A stretch of DNA of 30,951 nucleotides from an uncultured Alphaproteobacteria bacterium (GTDB lineage Bacteria > Pseudomonadota > Alphaproteobacteria > Rhizobiales > Ancalomicrobiaceae). Location: positions 1 to 30,951 of the forward strand of contig CALBKH010000097.1 of assembly GCA_937892955.1 (NCBI GenBank), written 5' to 3'. Positions 8,466-16,193 of this stretch are shown one piece after another (position 1 is the first letter of the stretch; each line of letters starts with the position of its first letter). Position numbers and translations under genes: made by a program. Below the pieces are notes generated by a model. That model was not told the DNA's origin and made no database searches. It was given only the letters and a program-made list of their open reading frames with translations.

Positions 8466-9701
8466 ATGGACCCGGTTCTTCACTCGCGTCGCGGCGTGAT
8501 GACGGCGATGGGGACGCTCGTCGCCTCCGCGGTCATCCCCCGTGTGTCGATCGCCGCCCCCGGACGCGATCCGCGCTTCCTGTTCCTGTTCCTACGCGGC
8601 GGGCTCGACGGTCTCGCCGCGGTCGCTCCGGTCGGCGATCCGCACTACGAGGCGGCGCGCGGCGGGCTGGATCTCGCACGAACCGGTGAAAACGCGGGGA
8701 TTCCACTCGACGGCACCTTCGTCCTCAATCCGAACATGCCATTCCTCGGCTCGCTCTTTCGCAACGGCGAAGCCGCGATCGTCCACGCGACGGCCTCCCC
8801 CTATCGCGAACGGTCGCATTTCGATGGCCAGGATGTCGTGGAGAGCGGGCTCGGCGGCGTCGGGCGGGTCGACAGCGGTTGGATGAACCGCCTGATCGGG
8901 CTTCTCGGATCGCAGGAGCGCATCGGCCGGCACGGCGGTCTGGCGATCGGGTCGAGCCTCCCCCTCCTGATGCACGGTCCGGCACCCGTCGTCTCGTGGC
9001 TGCCTCCTGGCTACCCCCCGGTGAAGGAAGATCTCCGCATGCGCCTCCTCGACCTCTATCGCGGGGTCGATCCGAAACTGGCGGCGAGTTACGAGAAGGC
9101 CCTGGAGCTGAATCGTGCGGTCGGCGGCGAGGCCTCGGTCGAAAAGGTCGTCGCCGAGGCGATGAAGGCCGAGAAGCCCCGGGGCGCCGCTCTCTTCCGC
9201 TACTCCGGTCTGGCGGCGGGAAATCTGATGGCGCGGGACGACGGCCCACGCATCGCCACCATGAGTTTCGTCGGCTGGGACACCCACGCCGCCGAAGGTC
9301 CGGTGGGAGGCGCGCTCGGCCGGACGCTCGAATCGCTCGACGCCGCCCTCGAAGGGCTAGCCCATGCCATGTCGCCGGTGTGGAAGGACACCGTCGTCGT
9401 CGTCGCCACCGAGTTCGGCCGGACCGTCCGGATGAACGGCACGGCCGGCTCGGACCATGGGACCGCCTCGGTCGCGCTGGTGATCGGGGGCGGGGTGAAA
9501 GGCGGTCGCGTGATCGGCGATTGGCCCGGCCTCGGCGAAGCCGATCTGTACGAGAAGCGGGACCTGAGACCGACGACGGACCTTCGCGCCGTCCTCAAGG
9601 GCGTCGCGCTCGACCATCTCGGCGTCGACCGACGTCGGCTCGCCGAGATCGTCTTCCCCGACAGCGCTTCGGTCGACCCGCTTCGCGGCCTCCTCGCCTG
9701 A
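8466..9701 (+). CDS. DUF1501 family protein, probable Tat substrate
   Basis: This 411-aa protein belongs to DUF1501 (PF07394), a family with an alkaline-phosphatase/sulfatase-like fold. The N-terminus HSRRGVMTAMG followed by a hydrophobic run and AAPG looks like a twin-arginine signal, so export in folded form is likely. Family segments seen are FLFLRGGLDGL, VGWDTHAAEG, VVVATEFGRT and GSDHGTASVALVIGGG. The start ATG at 8466 has an excellent ribosome site (GGAGG at 8455-8459) inside the end of the DUF1800 gene. An IS5-type relic begins within a few bases of its stop, so the normal downstream sequence may have been lost. Substrate is unknown. Confidence 0.85.
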   Translation: MDPVLHSRRGVMTAMGTLVASAVIPRVSIAAPGRDPRFLFLFLRGGLDGLAAVAPVGDPHYEAARGGLDLARTGENAGIPLDGTFVLNPNMPFLGSLFRNGEAAIVHATASPYRERSHFDGQDVVESGLGGVGRVDSGWMNRLIGLLGSQERIGRHGGLAIGSSLPLLMHGPAPVVSWLPPGYPPVKEDLRMRLLDLYRGVDPKLAASYEKALELNRAVGGEASVEKVVAEAMKAEKPRGAALFRYSGLAAGNLMARDDGPRIATMSFVGWDTHAAEGPVGGALGRTLESLDAALEGLAHAMSPVWKDTVVVVATEFGRTVRMNGTAGSDHGTASVALVIGGGVKGGRVIGDWPGLGEADLYEKRDLRPTTDLRAVLKGVALDHLGVDRRRLAEIVFPDSASVDPLRGLLA

Positions 9702-9703
9702 TC

Positions 9704-9987
9704 CTCCGGGGTGAAACGCCGGATCGTCTCGGCGTCGGGAACCGTATCCTCGAGCCCGAGCCGCAGGAACCGCACGAACGACAGGCGGTCCCGGATCCGG
9801 GACCCGATCGCGTCGTCCGGCAGCGTGTGGAGCGTCTGCAGGATCAGGATCTTGAACATCGGGATCGGATCGTAGGGCGGGCGGCCGCTCTTGCACCCAT
9901 CCGATCGCGTCAGCGCACCGGCGAGGCAGGGCCGGAAAACCTCGAAGTCCACGAGAGCCGAGAGCTTCACCAGCGGATCGCACAGGG
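9704..9987 (-). pseudogene. IS5-family transposase remnant, N-terminal part only
   Basis: On the minus strand the segment reads DPLVKLSALVDFEVFRP, then SGRPPYDPIPMFKILILQ and DRLSFVRFLRLGLEDTVPDA, the N-terminal (DUF772-like) part of IS5-family (IS1031-type) transposases. About 90 residues are preserved in one frame. After RRFTPED, homology stops at about 9704, directly against the stop codon of the DUF1501 gene, and the frame then only shadows that gene. The DDE catalytic part is absent, so the piece is dead. No intact terminal inverted repeat was identified. Confidence 0.7.
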
Positions 9988-10021
9988 TTCACGAAATTCC
10001 GACTCGTCCGAATTTCGTGAA
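9988..10021. repeat. Perfect 12-bp inverted repeat with 10-bp spacer
   Basis: The arms TTCACGAAATTC (9988-9999) and GAATTTCGTGAA (10010-10021) are perfect reverse complements around a 10-bp spacer. The element is much more AT-rich than its surroundings and has no T-run after either arm, so it is not a typical intrinsic terminator. It lies at the outer edge of the IS5-type relic and about 255 bp before the S8 protease start. It could be an operator, an IS-end remnant or a protein binding site. Confidence 0.6.
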
Positions 10022-10275
10022 TTTCGGCCTGACCGGCCGACGCCCGCTCGGGCTCGCCTTCACCCCGTCCGGCGACCCGGGCCAAACTTCAGCATGACTT
10101 CCGATTGCAATCTGCCGGATCCGTATCCTAATTTGATGAGTGCCCTCCAAGGCAGGTCCGCGCTACCCTTCACTCGGACGCGGCGAATCCGGAAGTCTGG
10201 CCGTTCGAGACTCCGTGGCTCGGAGGGATTTCGTCGAGCGTCGGCCGTCGAACGCTCATTTGGCGAGGAAAGGTC
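10022..10275. promoter_or_regulatory. Leader region of the S8 protease gene
   Basis: No gene is seen in this stretch. It should contain the protease promoter because no co-directional gene lies between the IS relic and the protease. A less GC-rich part (about 10110-10145, with CCTAATTTGATGAG) is the best place for promoter elements, but I see no clear -35/-10 pair. GAGGAAAGG at 10264-10272 is a good ribosome site for the ATG at 10276. Confidence 0.3.
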
Positions 10276-12537
10276 ATGACCAGAACAGCTGAATTGTTGA
10301 TTGCAGCAGGATTGGCCTGCGTGACGGCCATCGGCACACCCGTGGCGGCCGCCGAGAAGGGCGGCGCTGACGGGGGTAAGAAGAGCCCGGCCGCAGCCGT
10401 CTTGAAAGAAATTTCCGCGAGCGGCACGGCGCGTGTCATCGTGACGGTCCGGACCCGGGCGAGCGCGTCCGCACTCGGCGCGGCGATGGCCGATCCGTCG
10501 AAGCGAACCGCCGCCAAGGCGGAGATCGCTTCGGCGATCGACAAGGTCGCGGTCACTCATTTCGGCATCGGCAAGCGGATGAACGGGGGCGCCATCGTCA
10601 AACTGAGCACGGTCCCCGCCTTCTCGGTGCTGGTCACCAAGGGTCAATTGGAACGCCTCCTGGCCGACCCGTCGGTCCTGTCGGTACGAGTCGACCACAG
10701 AGCCTCGAAGGTTCTCGATACCACGACGGTGACGATCGGCATGCCCGCCGCCTGGTCGCATTACATCGCCGGGTCCGGCCGTACGGCGGCGGTTCTCGAC
10801 ACCGGCGTTCAGGCCAATCATCCGTTCCTCGGAACTTCCCGTGTCCTCGGAGAGGCCTGCTTCACCACCGATTCCACGTGCAACAACAGCGACGTCTCCG
10901 ACTCCGGTCCGGGGACGTCCTATCCCTACAACACCGGCTCGTCTCACGGCACCCACGTCTCCGGCATCACCCTCGGCCTGAACACCGTATCCGGAGGAGC
11001 GCCGAAGGCCGGCGTCGCCAAGTATGCCAAGCTGATCGCCGCCAATGTTTTCGACAGCAGCGGCTACACATACGAATCGACGATGACCCAGGGTCTCGAA
11101 TGGGTGGAGAGCCAAGACATCGCCCATCCGACCTGGTACATCCGGGCGATCAACATGAGCATCGGCGGCGGCATCTACGGCGGCTATTGCGACGAAACGA
11201 CGCCGGCGTTCTTCACGGTGGTCAATCGTCTGCGGGCTCGCAACATCCCGTTGATCGTCGCGGCGGGCAACGACTCCTATCCGAATGCCATGTCCTGGCC
11301 GGGGTGCCTGTCGAACGTTGTATCCGTCGGAGCCACCAACCGGGCCGGCACTGCGGTGTCCTACTACTCGAACCTGTCGTCGAAGACGCGGGTGCTCGCG
11401 CCGGGTGGCGACACCAACGACGATGGCGCGGTGATCTCGTCGGTGCTCGGCGGTCTCTATGAAGGCTATCAGGGAACTTCGATGGCCGCTCCCCACGTCA
11501 CCGGCGCCTTGGCCGCGTTGCGGGGGGGCTTCCCGTCCACCAGACTCGCCTACCTCGAGGATGCGTTGCGGCGGTCGGGGCCGCTGGTCACGGATGGACG
11601 TTACGGCACCGGTCAGACGCTTCCGCGCCTCAACGTGGAGGCCGCGCGGGCGTTTCTCGCTGCGCCGGTCGCTCCGACGAACGACGCATTCGCGTCGGCG
11701 ATCCCGATCACCACGCGCTTCAGCGAGATCTTCGGCTCGACCAGTGGCGCGACGCGGCAAAGCGGTGAACCCGCTCCGTTGTCGGCCCAGGGGCCGTCCG
11801 CATGGTGGAAGGTGACGCCCACGGCAACCCAGAAGATGAGTTTCTCGACCTTCGGATCGAACTTCGACACGGTTCTCGGCGTCTACACAGGCAACACGGT
11901 GTCCAGCCTGACGCAGGTCACGGCCAACGACAACGCCAGTTCCTCGACGAAATCGAGCCAGGTCACCTTCTGGGCTTCGGTCGGCAAGACCTACTACCTC
12001 CAAGTGTCGGGCAAGGCGGCGGCCGACGGCGGCATCATCCGGCTCGAAGGCATGAGCTATCCGGCGAACGACAATTTCGCTTCGGCGCGCTCGGTCTGGG
12101 TTTACGATACCGCGATGACCTTGGCGACCGGCAACAACTACATGGCCACGACCGAGGTGAACGAGCCGCTGACCGTCCAGGGCAACACGGTCTGGTGGAA
12201 ATTCACGGCTCACCTCAGCGGCGCCTATACTATCGATACCATCGGATCGATGACGACGTCGGGTGCCGGTGCGGATACGGTTTTGGCGGTCTACACGGGA
12301 ACGACGCTGTCCGGTCTGACCCAGATCGCCTACGACGACGACAGCGGCTTGGATTTGACGAGCCGGCTCACCTTCAACGCCACCGCCGGGCAGACCTACC
12401 TCATCCAGGTCGGTACGTTCTCGAAGGGAAACCCGCTGGATGCGGGGCCGATCCGGCTGAACTTCACGCCTCCGGGCTTCGAGTACTCGAGTGCGATGGC
12501 CAAGACGAAGCCGCGCTTCGTGGTCGACCAGCAGTGA
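10276..12537 (+). CDS. Secreted subtilisin-like serine protease (S8) with two C-terminal repeat domains
   Basis: This 753-aa protein has a Sec signal peptide (TRTAELLIAAGLACVTAIG, probable cut near AAAE). A propeptide-like region of the I9 type follows at about 40-140. The S8 domain has the full triad: D175 in AAVLDTGV, H224 in SSHGTHVSG and S402 in QGTSMAAPHV; N332 in VAAGND is the oxyanion residue. Four Cys between about 195 and 350 may form disulfides. From residue 467 come two related beta-rich domains, beginning PTNDAFASA (467) and PANDNFASA (596). Each contains a WWK motif and a VYTG..LT motif, resembling the pre-peptidase C-terminal-like adhesive domains of secreted proteases. Ribosome site GAGGAAAGG. 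It stands alone, flanked by IS relics. It is likely extracellular or surface-bound and degrades protein; the substrate is unknown. Confidence 0.9.
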   Translation: MTRTAELLIAAGLACVTAIGTPVAAAEKGGADGGKKSPAAAVLKEISASGTARVIVTVRTRASASALGAAMADPSKRTAAKAEIASAIDKVAVTHFGIGKRMNGGAIVKLSTVPAFSVLVTKGQLERLLADPSVLSVRVDHRASKVLDTTTVTIGMPAAWSHYIAGSGRTAAVLDTGVQANHPFLGTSRVLGEACFTTDSTCNNSDVSDSGPGTSYPYNTGSSHGTHVSGITLGLNTVSGGAPKAGVAKYAKLIAANVFDSSGYTYESTMTQGLEWVESQDIAHPTWYIRAINMSIGGGIYGGYCDETTPAFFTVVNRLRARNIPLIVAAGNDSYPNAMSWPGCLSNVVSVGATNRAGTAVSYYSNLSSKTRVLAPGGDTNDDGAVISSVLGGLYEGYQGTSMAAPHVTGALAALRGGFPSTRLAYLEDALRRSGPLVTDGRYGTGQTLPRLNVEAARAFLAAPVAPTNDAFASAIPITTRFSEIFGSTSGATRQSGEPAPLSAQGPSAWWKVTPTATQKMSFSTFGSNFDTVLGVYTGNTVSSLTQVTANDNASSSTKSSQVTFWASVGKTYYLQVSGKAAADGGIIRLEGMSYPANDNFASARSVWVYDTAMTLATGNNYMATTEVNEPLTVQGNTVWWKFTAHLSGAYTIDTIGSMTTSGAGADTVLAVYTGTTLSGLTQIAYDDDSGLDLTSRLTFNATAGQTYLIQVGTFSKGNPLDAGPIRLNFTPPGFEYSSAMAKTKPRFVVDQQ

Positions 12538-12581
12538 TGCTGTTCGGCGAATTTTTCTGATCATGACGAAACCGTCGAGTT

Positions 12582-12609
12582 CCGGGCATCGAGGCATCTC
12601 GGTGCCCGG
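12582..12609 (+). terminator. Strong stem-loop after the protease gene
   Basis: CCGGGCATCGAG (12582-12593) and CTCGGTGCCCGG (12598-12609) pair over 12 bp with one G-T wobble around a GCAT tetraloop, 45 bases after the protease stop. No T-run follows it on the + strand; a short T-run lies before it. It is probably a transcript-end or mRNA-stabilising hairpin rather than a textbook intrinsic terminator. Confidence 0.5.
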
Positions 12610-12759
12610 AGCGCGTTCCGCTCATTCGATTGCGCTGTATTCGCCTGCTGCTCTCGGCCATAGAGCCCGACCCAGAAGATCATCAAACTCGGTATGGTTG
12701 TGTGCTTCACCGGTTTCGGGACGTTCGAAGCGGTGAGTCGGGATGTGGGCGGCGGTCGA

Positions 12760-13250
12760 AAAGGGCGCGGTCAAGACGACGCAGCGGGTTACGACGCCGG
12801 CAAGAACGTCGAAGGGCGGCAAGCCATGCCCTCGTCGACACCATCGGCCTGCCGATGCGTGTCCTCGTCCATTCCGCCGGCATTCGGGCGGGGACGGGGC
12901 GGGCTTTGTCCTCGACGAGATCAGAGCGCGCTTCCCGGGGCTCGAAATGGTCTGGGCCGACGGCGGCTACAATGCCCATCAGGTGAAGAACGAGGTCGCC
13001 GCCGTGCCGACCTTCCGCATGGAGATCGTGAAGCGGACCGACGACATGAAGGGCTTCGTCGTCCTGCCGCGTCGCCGGGTGGTCGAGCGGTCCTTCTCGT
13101 GGTTCGGCCGCAACCGTCGGCTCGCCAAGGGCCAGGAGAACCCGGCCGACGGCACCGCCGGGACGGAGCCGATCCGGTCACATCGGTTCGCGACCCGTTT
13201 CGTCTCGTTCGCGCGGCTCATCCCTTCCGATCGGGTCAATTCGGCTGGAC
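12760..13250 (+). pseudogene. IS5-family (IS427-like) transposase remnant, C-terminal part, frameshifted
   Basis: The homology passes through three frames. VKTTQR is in one (about 12770), AGYDAGKNVEGR in the next (about 12785-12820), HALVDTIGLPMRVLVHSAGI in the third (about 12826-12885). GAGFVLDEIRARFPGLEM through WADGGYNAHQ and RRRVVERSFSWFGRNRRLAKG (about 12890-13140) returns to the first. Together these follow the C-terminal half of IS427-type IS5 transposases, including the DGGY and final Glu (VVERSF) catalytic segments. At least three indels make it inactive. Past about 13140 the similarity fades. The N-terminal half is absent. Confidence 0.75.
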
Positions 13251-13457
13251 CCGATCATGTTCCGGCGAGTTCATCACCCCCGATGAATTCCGCTGAATTG
13301 CTCCTTTTCGTACACTCGATCTTAATCGTCAGGCGCCGGAATCGCCTGTAGCCAAGCGGCAACATGGCCTCGTCAAATAGGTCGAGATTCCACCTCGAGG
13401 TTGTCCGAAATCCCTCGAGTTGTTAATCAGATGCGGCAATCGGACAAGGAGCGGCGC
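13251..13457. promoter_or_regulatory. Upstream region of the capsule export operon, with hairpin
   Basis: This gap is less GC-rich than its surroundings and should carry the export-operon promoter. TTGCTC (about 13299) and TCTTAAT 16 bases later form a poor -35/-10 candidate. A 7-bp stem, CTCGAGG (13394-13400) with CCTCGAG (13413-13419) around a 12-base loop, lies about 40 bases before the GTG start and would fall in the leader RNA. AAGGAG at 13446-13451 is the ribosome site that decides the start of the next gene. Confidence 0.35.
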
Positions 13458-14642
13458 GTGAATAGATGGTTTTTTGTAGCGCCTTCCGCCCTCGCGCTCG
13501 CCCTCGCCCTCGCCGGTTGCTCCGCCATGCCCACCTCCGGGCCGAGCACGGACGCGATCGTTTCGGCCCGTCAATCCGATCAGCTGCCGGATGGGCTCGA
13601 GCTCTTCGACATCGATGCGACGGTCGCTCGGATCGTCGAAGCCTATCGTACTCTGCCGCTCTCGGGCCGTTTCGCCGATAAGCGGCCCACCCCCAGCCAG
13701 ACGATCGGCATCGGTGACGCGGTCGGCATCGCCATCTTCGAGGCCGGCGCCGGCGGTCTGTTCTCCACCTCCAACGGTCAACTCGGCGGCGGAAGCAAGC
13801 ATGTCGGCTTGCCGCCCCAGGATGTCGGCGCCGACGGGACGGTCAGCGTGCCCTATGCCGGCCGCATCCCCGTCGCCGGCCGCACCACCGCTCAGGTCGA
13901 GAAGGAAATCGTCGATCGACTGCGCGACAAGGCGATCGAACCGCAGGCGGTGGTGACGCTCCACGCTCGCCGCTCCGGCCTGGTGAGCGTCAACGGCGAC
14001 GTCGGCGGCCCCGGCCGGTTTCCGTTGTCGCCGCGCGGCGACCGGATCATGGACGTGGTCTCCATGGCAGGCGGCACCAAGGGGGTGCCGAACGAGCTCT
14101 TCATCCGGCTGACCCGTCACGGTTCCACCGGCTCGGTGCCGGTGCGGACGATCCTCGAGGATCCGGCACAGAACATCTGGGCCTGGCCCGGCGACGAGAT
14201 CTTCGTCTATCGCGAACCGCAACGCTTCACCGCCATCGGCGCCACCGGTCGCTCGGGCAACTTCGAAATCGAGTACGAGCGCACATCTCTGATCGAAGCG
14301 ATCGGCGCCGCCGCGGGTCTTCACGACGATCGCGCCGAGCCCGCCGGCATCTTCGTCTATCGCCAGGAGCGCGCCGATCTCGTCTGCGCTCTGAAGGGCG
14401 AAAAGCCCTGCGCGGCACCGGATCGGCCGCGGCCGATCGTCTACCGTCTCAATCTGCGCCAACCCGAAGGCTTCGCCCTCGCTCAGCGCATCCCGCTGCG
14501 CAACAAGGACGTCGTCTACGTGGCCAACGCCGACGGCACAGAATTGCTCAAATTCATCCGTCTAATGCAAGCGACGACCGGTGTCGTGGCATCGACGGCC
14601 AATCAGACCAGTTCGACCGTCACGCGGATCAAGAATTGGTAG
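13458..14642 (+). CDS. Outer-membrane polysaccharide export lipoprotein (Wza/KpsD-like)
   Basis: I start this gene at GTG 13458 (394 aa). AAGGAG lies 6 bases before it, and this start gives a perfect lipoprotein signal: a short basic N-terminus, a hydrophobic run and LAGC with C21 as the lipid-bearing cysteine. Longer starts (TTG 13401, ATG 13431) would put 9-19 charged residues before the signal. The body has a Poly_export (PF02563) segment (GIGDAVGIAIFEAG; GTVSVPYAGRIPVAGRT) followed by two SLBB-like parts (VSVNGDVGGPGRFPL and FTAIGATGRSGNFEI). It forms the outer-membrane exit channel for polysaccharide and works with the KpsE-like and ABC proteins encoded next. A final amphipathic segment near the C-terminus (ELLKFIRLMQATTGVV) may be the membrane-crossing helix seen in Wza. 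Confidence 0.9.
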   Translation: MNRWFFVAPSALALALALAGCSAMPTSGPSTDAIVSARQSDQLPDGLELFDIDATVARIVEAYRTLPLSGRFADKRPTPSQTIGIGDAVGIAIFEAGAGGLFSTSNGQLGGGSKHVGLPPQDVGADGTVSVPYAGRIPVAGRTTAQVEKEIVDRLRDKAIEPQAVVTLHARRSGLVSVNGDVGGPGRFPLSPRGDRIMDVVSMAGGTKGVPNELFIRLTRHGSTGSVPVRTILEDPAQNIWAWPGDEIFVYREPQRFTAIGATGRSGNFEIEYERTSLIEAIGAAAGLHDDRAEPAGIFVYRQERADLVCALKGEKPCAAPDRPRPIVYRLNLRQPEGFALAQRIPLRNKDVVYVANADGTELLKFIRLMQATTGVVASTANQTSSTVTRIKNW

Positions 14643-14730
14643 GCCCCGCGGCGAGGAGAGGTCGTCTCGGTCGATGGGCGAGGCGACCGGATCGTCATGA
14701 CGATGCGGCCGTCGTGATGGTGAGAGGCGA

Positions 14731-15531
14731 ATGGCGGGATCGATCTCCGGCGCGGAACTGAAGCGAGGCTTCGCGCTCCAGTCACGCATCGTCGGCGCCC
14801 TCATCCTTCGGGAGATGCGAACCCGTTTCGGTGAGCGCCAGTTCGGCTATGCCTGGGCGCTGCTCGAACCGCTCGTCCAGATCGGTATCCTGTCGGGCAT
14901 GTTCTTCCTGACCGGGGCGCGGCCGCCCTTGGGCGGCTCCTACGAGACCTTCTTCCTCACCGGGTTCATCACCTTCGCCTTCTTCCGCGGGCCCGCCACT
15001 CAGGCGGCGCAATCGATCACCGCCAATCGGGCCCTCCTGTCGTTTCCACCGGTCCGCAACATAGACACGGTGTGGGCGCGCATCATCCTGGAAGTCGTCA
15101 CCAACATCGCCGCCCTCGGCTTCGTCGTCCTCATCTTCGTTTTTCTCGAAATCCAGGTCGCTCCGAACGACCCGCTGCGGGTCACCTATGGACTCCTGTC
15201 GATGACCGTCCTCGGCGCGGGGTTCGGCATCTTCAATGCCATCATCGCCACATTCTTCAAGTCATGGATGATGCTCTGGGGATGGTTCATGCGAGTTCAG
15301 TATTTCACAACCGGAATCTTCTTCATTCCAGAGAAACTTCCACCTTTTGCACTCGAATACATGAAGTGGAATCCATCCATGCAGGGTGTCATCATCGTGC
15401 GGGAAGGCTTCTACAACGGATATAAGAGCGCTCTCTTGATCGAATCTCTACCGTTTGTCGTCGGACTATCTTTCGCCCTGCTCGGACTCGTAATCGAAAG
15501 ACTGTACCGGCGGCGAGTATCACGGCTATGA
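14731..15531 (+). CDS. Capsular polysaccharide ABC transporter permease (KpsM/Wzm-like)
   Basis: This 266-aa protein is an ABC-2 type permease. A cytoplasmic amphipathic start with ILREMRTRFGERQFGYAW is typical of KpsM/Wzm/CtrC proteins. About six hydrophobic segments follow (near residues 45-62, 75-92, 112-135, 145-170, 180-200 and 232-255). The last has the usual basic tail RLYRRRVSRL. It carries lipid-linked polysaccharide across the inner membrane with the ATPase encoded next. It starts 88 bp after the export lipoprotein, with GAGAGG before the ATG, and its stop overlaps the ATPase start (ATGA). The 3' third (15300-15530) is noticeably AT-richer than the rest. Confidence 0.9.
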   Translation: MAGSISGAELKRGFALQSRIVGALILREMRTRFGERQFGYAWALLEPLVQIGILSGMFFLTGARPPLGGSYETFFLTGFITFAFFRGPATQAAQSITANRALLSFPPVRNIDTVWARIILEVVTNIAALGFVVLIFVFLEIQVAPNDPLRVTYGLLSMTVLGAGFGIFNAIIATFFKSWMMLWGWFMRVQYFTTGIFFIPEKLPPFALEYMKWNPSMQGVIIVREGFYNGYKSALLIESLPFVVGLSFALLGLVIERLYRRRVSRL

Positions 15532-16193
15532 TCCGGTTCGAGAACGTCACCAAGCGCTACCGCTTGAAGGCCGGGGTGAAGACGATCCTGGAGAACGCCA
15601 GTTTCGAAATACCGCGCGGCCGCAGCCTCGGCGTGCTCGGGGTGAACGGCGCGGGAAAATCGACGCTGCTGCGTCTGGTCAGCGGCAGTGAACTGCCCGA
15701 TCGCGGACGCATCACTCGCAACGGCGTGTCCATCTCCTGGCCGCTGGGCTTCTCGGGGAGCTTCCACGGCAGCCTGAGCGGTCGCGACAATCTCAAATTC
15801 GCCTGCCGGGTCTATTCGCGCGACGTCGAGGCCGTGACGGACTTCGTCCAATCGTTCGCCGAACTCGGCGCTCATCTGGACGAACCGGTGAACACCTACT
15901 CGTCCGGGATGAAGGCGCGTCTCGCTTTCGGCTTGTCGATGGCTTTCAATTTCGACGTCTATCTCGTGGACGAGATCACCGCGGTCGGAGACGCGCGATT
16001 CAAGGCCAAATGCGCCGCCGTATTCACCAATAAACTAGAAAAATCCGACATCATCATGGTATCACACAGCATGGCGACCCTGGCGCAGTACTGCTCCGTC
16101 GGCTGTGTTCTGAGAGACGGAAAGTTGGAGTTCTACGACTCGATCGACGATGCGATCGCCGTCTACAACAGCCTCATGAAGGATCAACCATGA
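15528..16193 (+). CDS. Capsular polysaccharide ABC transporter ATP-binding protein (KpsT-like)
   Basis: This 221-aa ATPase has Walker A GVNGAGKST at 38-46, the ABC signature YSSGMKAR at 124-131, in the degenerate form usual for KpsT/Wzt proteins, Walker B DVYLVDE ending at E149, and the switch His180 in MVSHS. There is no C-terminal carbohydrate-binding extension of the Wzt type, so export is probably of the capsule (KpsT) kind, not directed by a capping group. It starts inside the permease stop (ATGA) and ends in an ATGA overlap with the KpsE-like gene, so the three are translationally coupled. Confidence 0.92.
   Translation: MIRFENVTKRYRLKAGVKTILENASFEIPRGRSLGVLGVNGAGKSTLLRLVSGSELPDRGRITRNGVSISWPLGFSGSFHGSLSGRDNLKFACRVYSRDVEAVTDFVQSFAELGAHLDEPVNTYSSGMKARLAFGLSMAFNFDVYLVDEITAVGDARFKAKCAAVFTNKLEKSDIIMVSHSMATLAQYCSVGCVLRDGKLEFYDSIDDAIAVYNSLMKDQP

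Noticed and set aside
10060..12597. An 845-codon open frame on the - strand opposite the protease
   Set aside because: The protease on the + strand has a complete triad, signal peptide and ribosome site. The antisense reading is Arg-rich without motifs.
12551..12609. A classical intrinsic terminator after the protease
   Set aside because: The T-run lies before the stem on the + strand instead of after it, so only a stem-loop is supported.
9704..13250. The two IS5-type pieces as halves of one inverted element
   Set aside because: The left piece is of the IS1031-like subgroup and the right of the IS427-like subgroup, so they most likely come from different elements.
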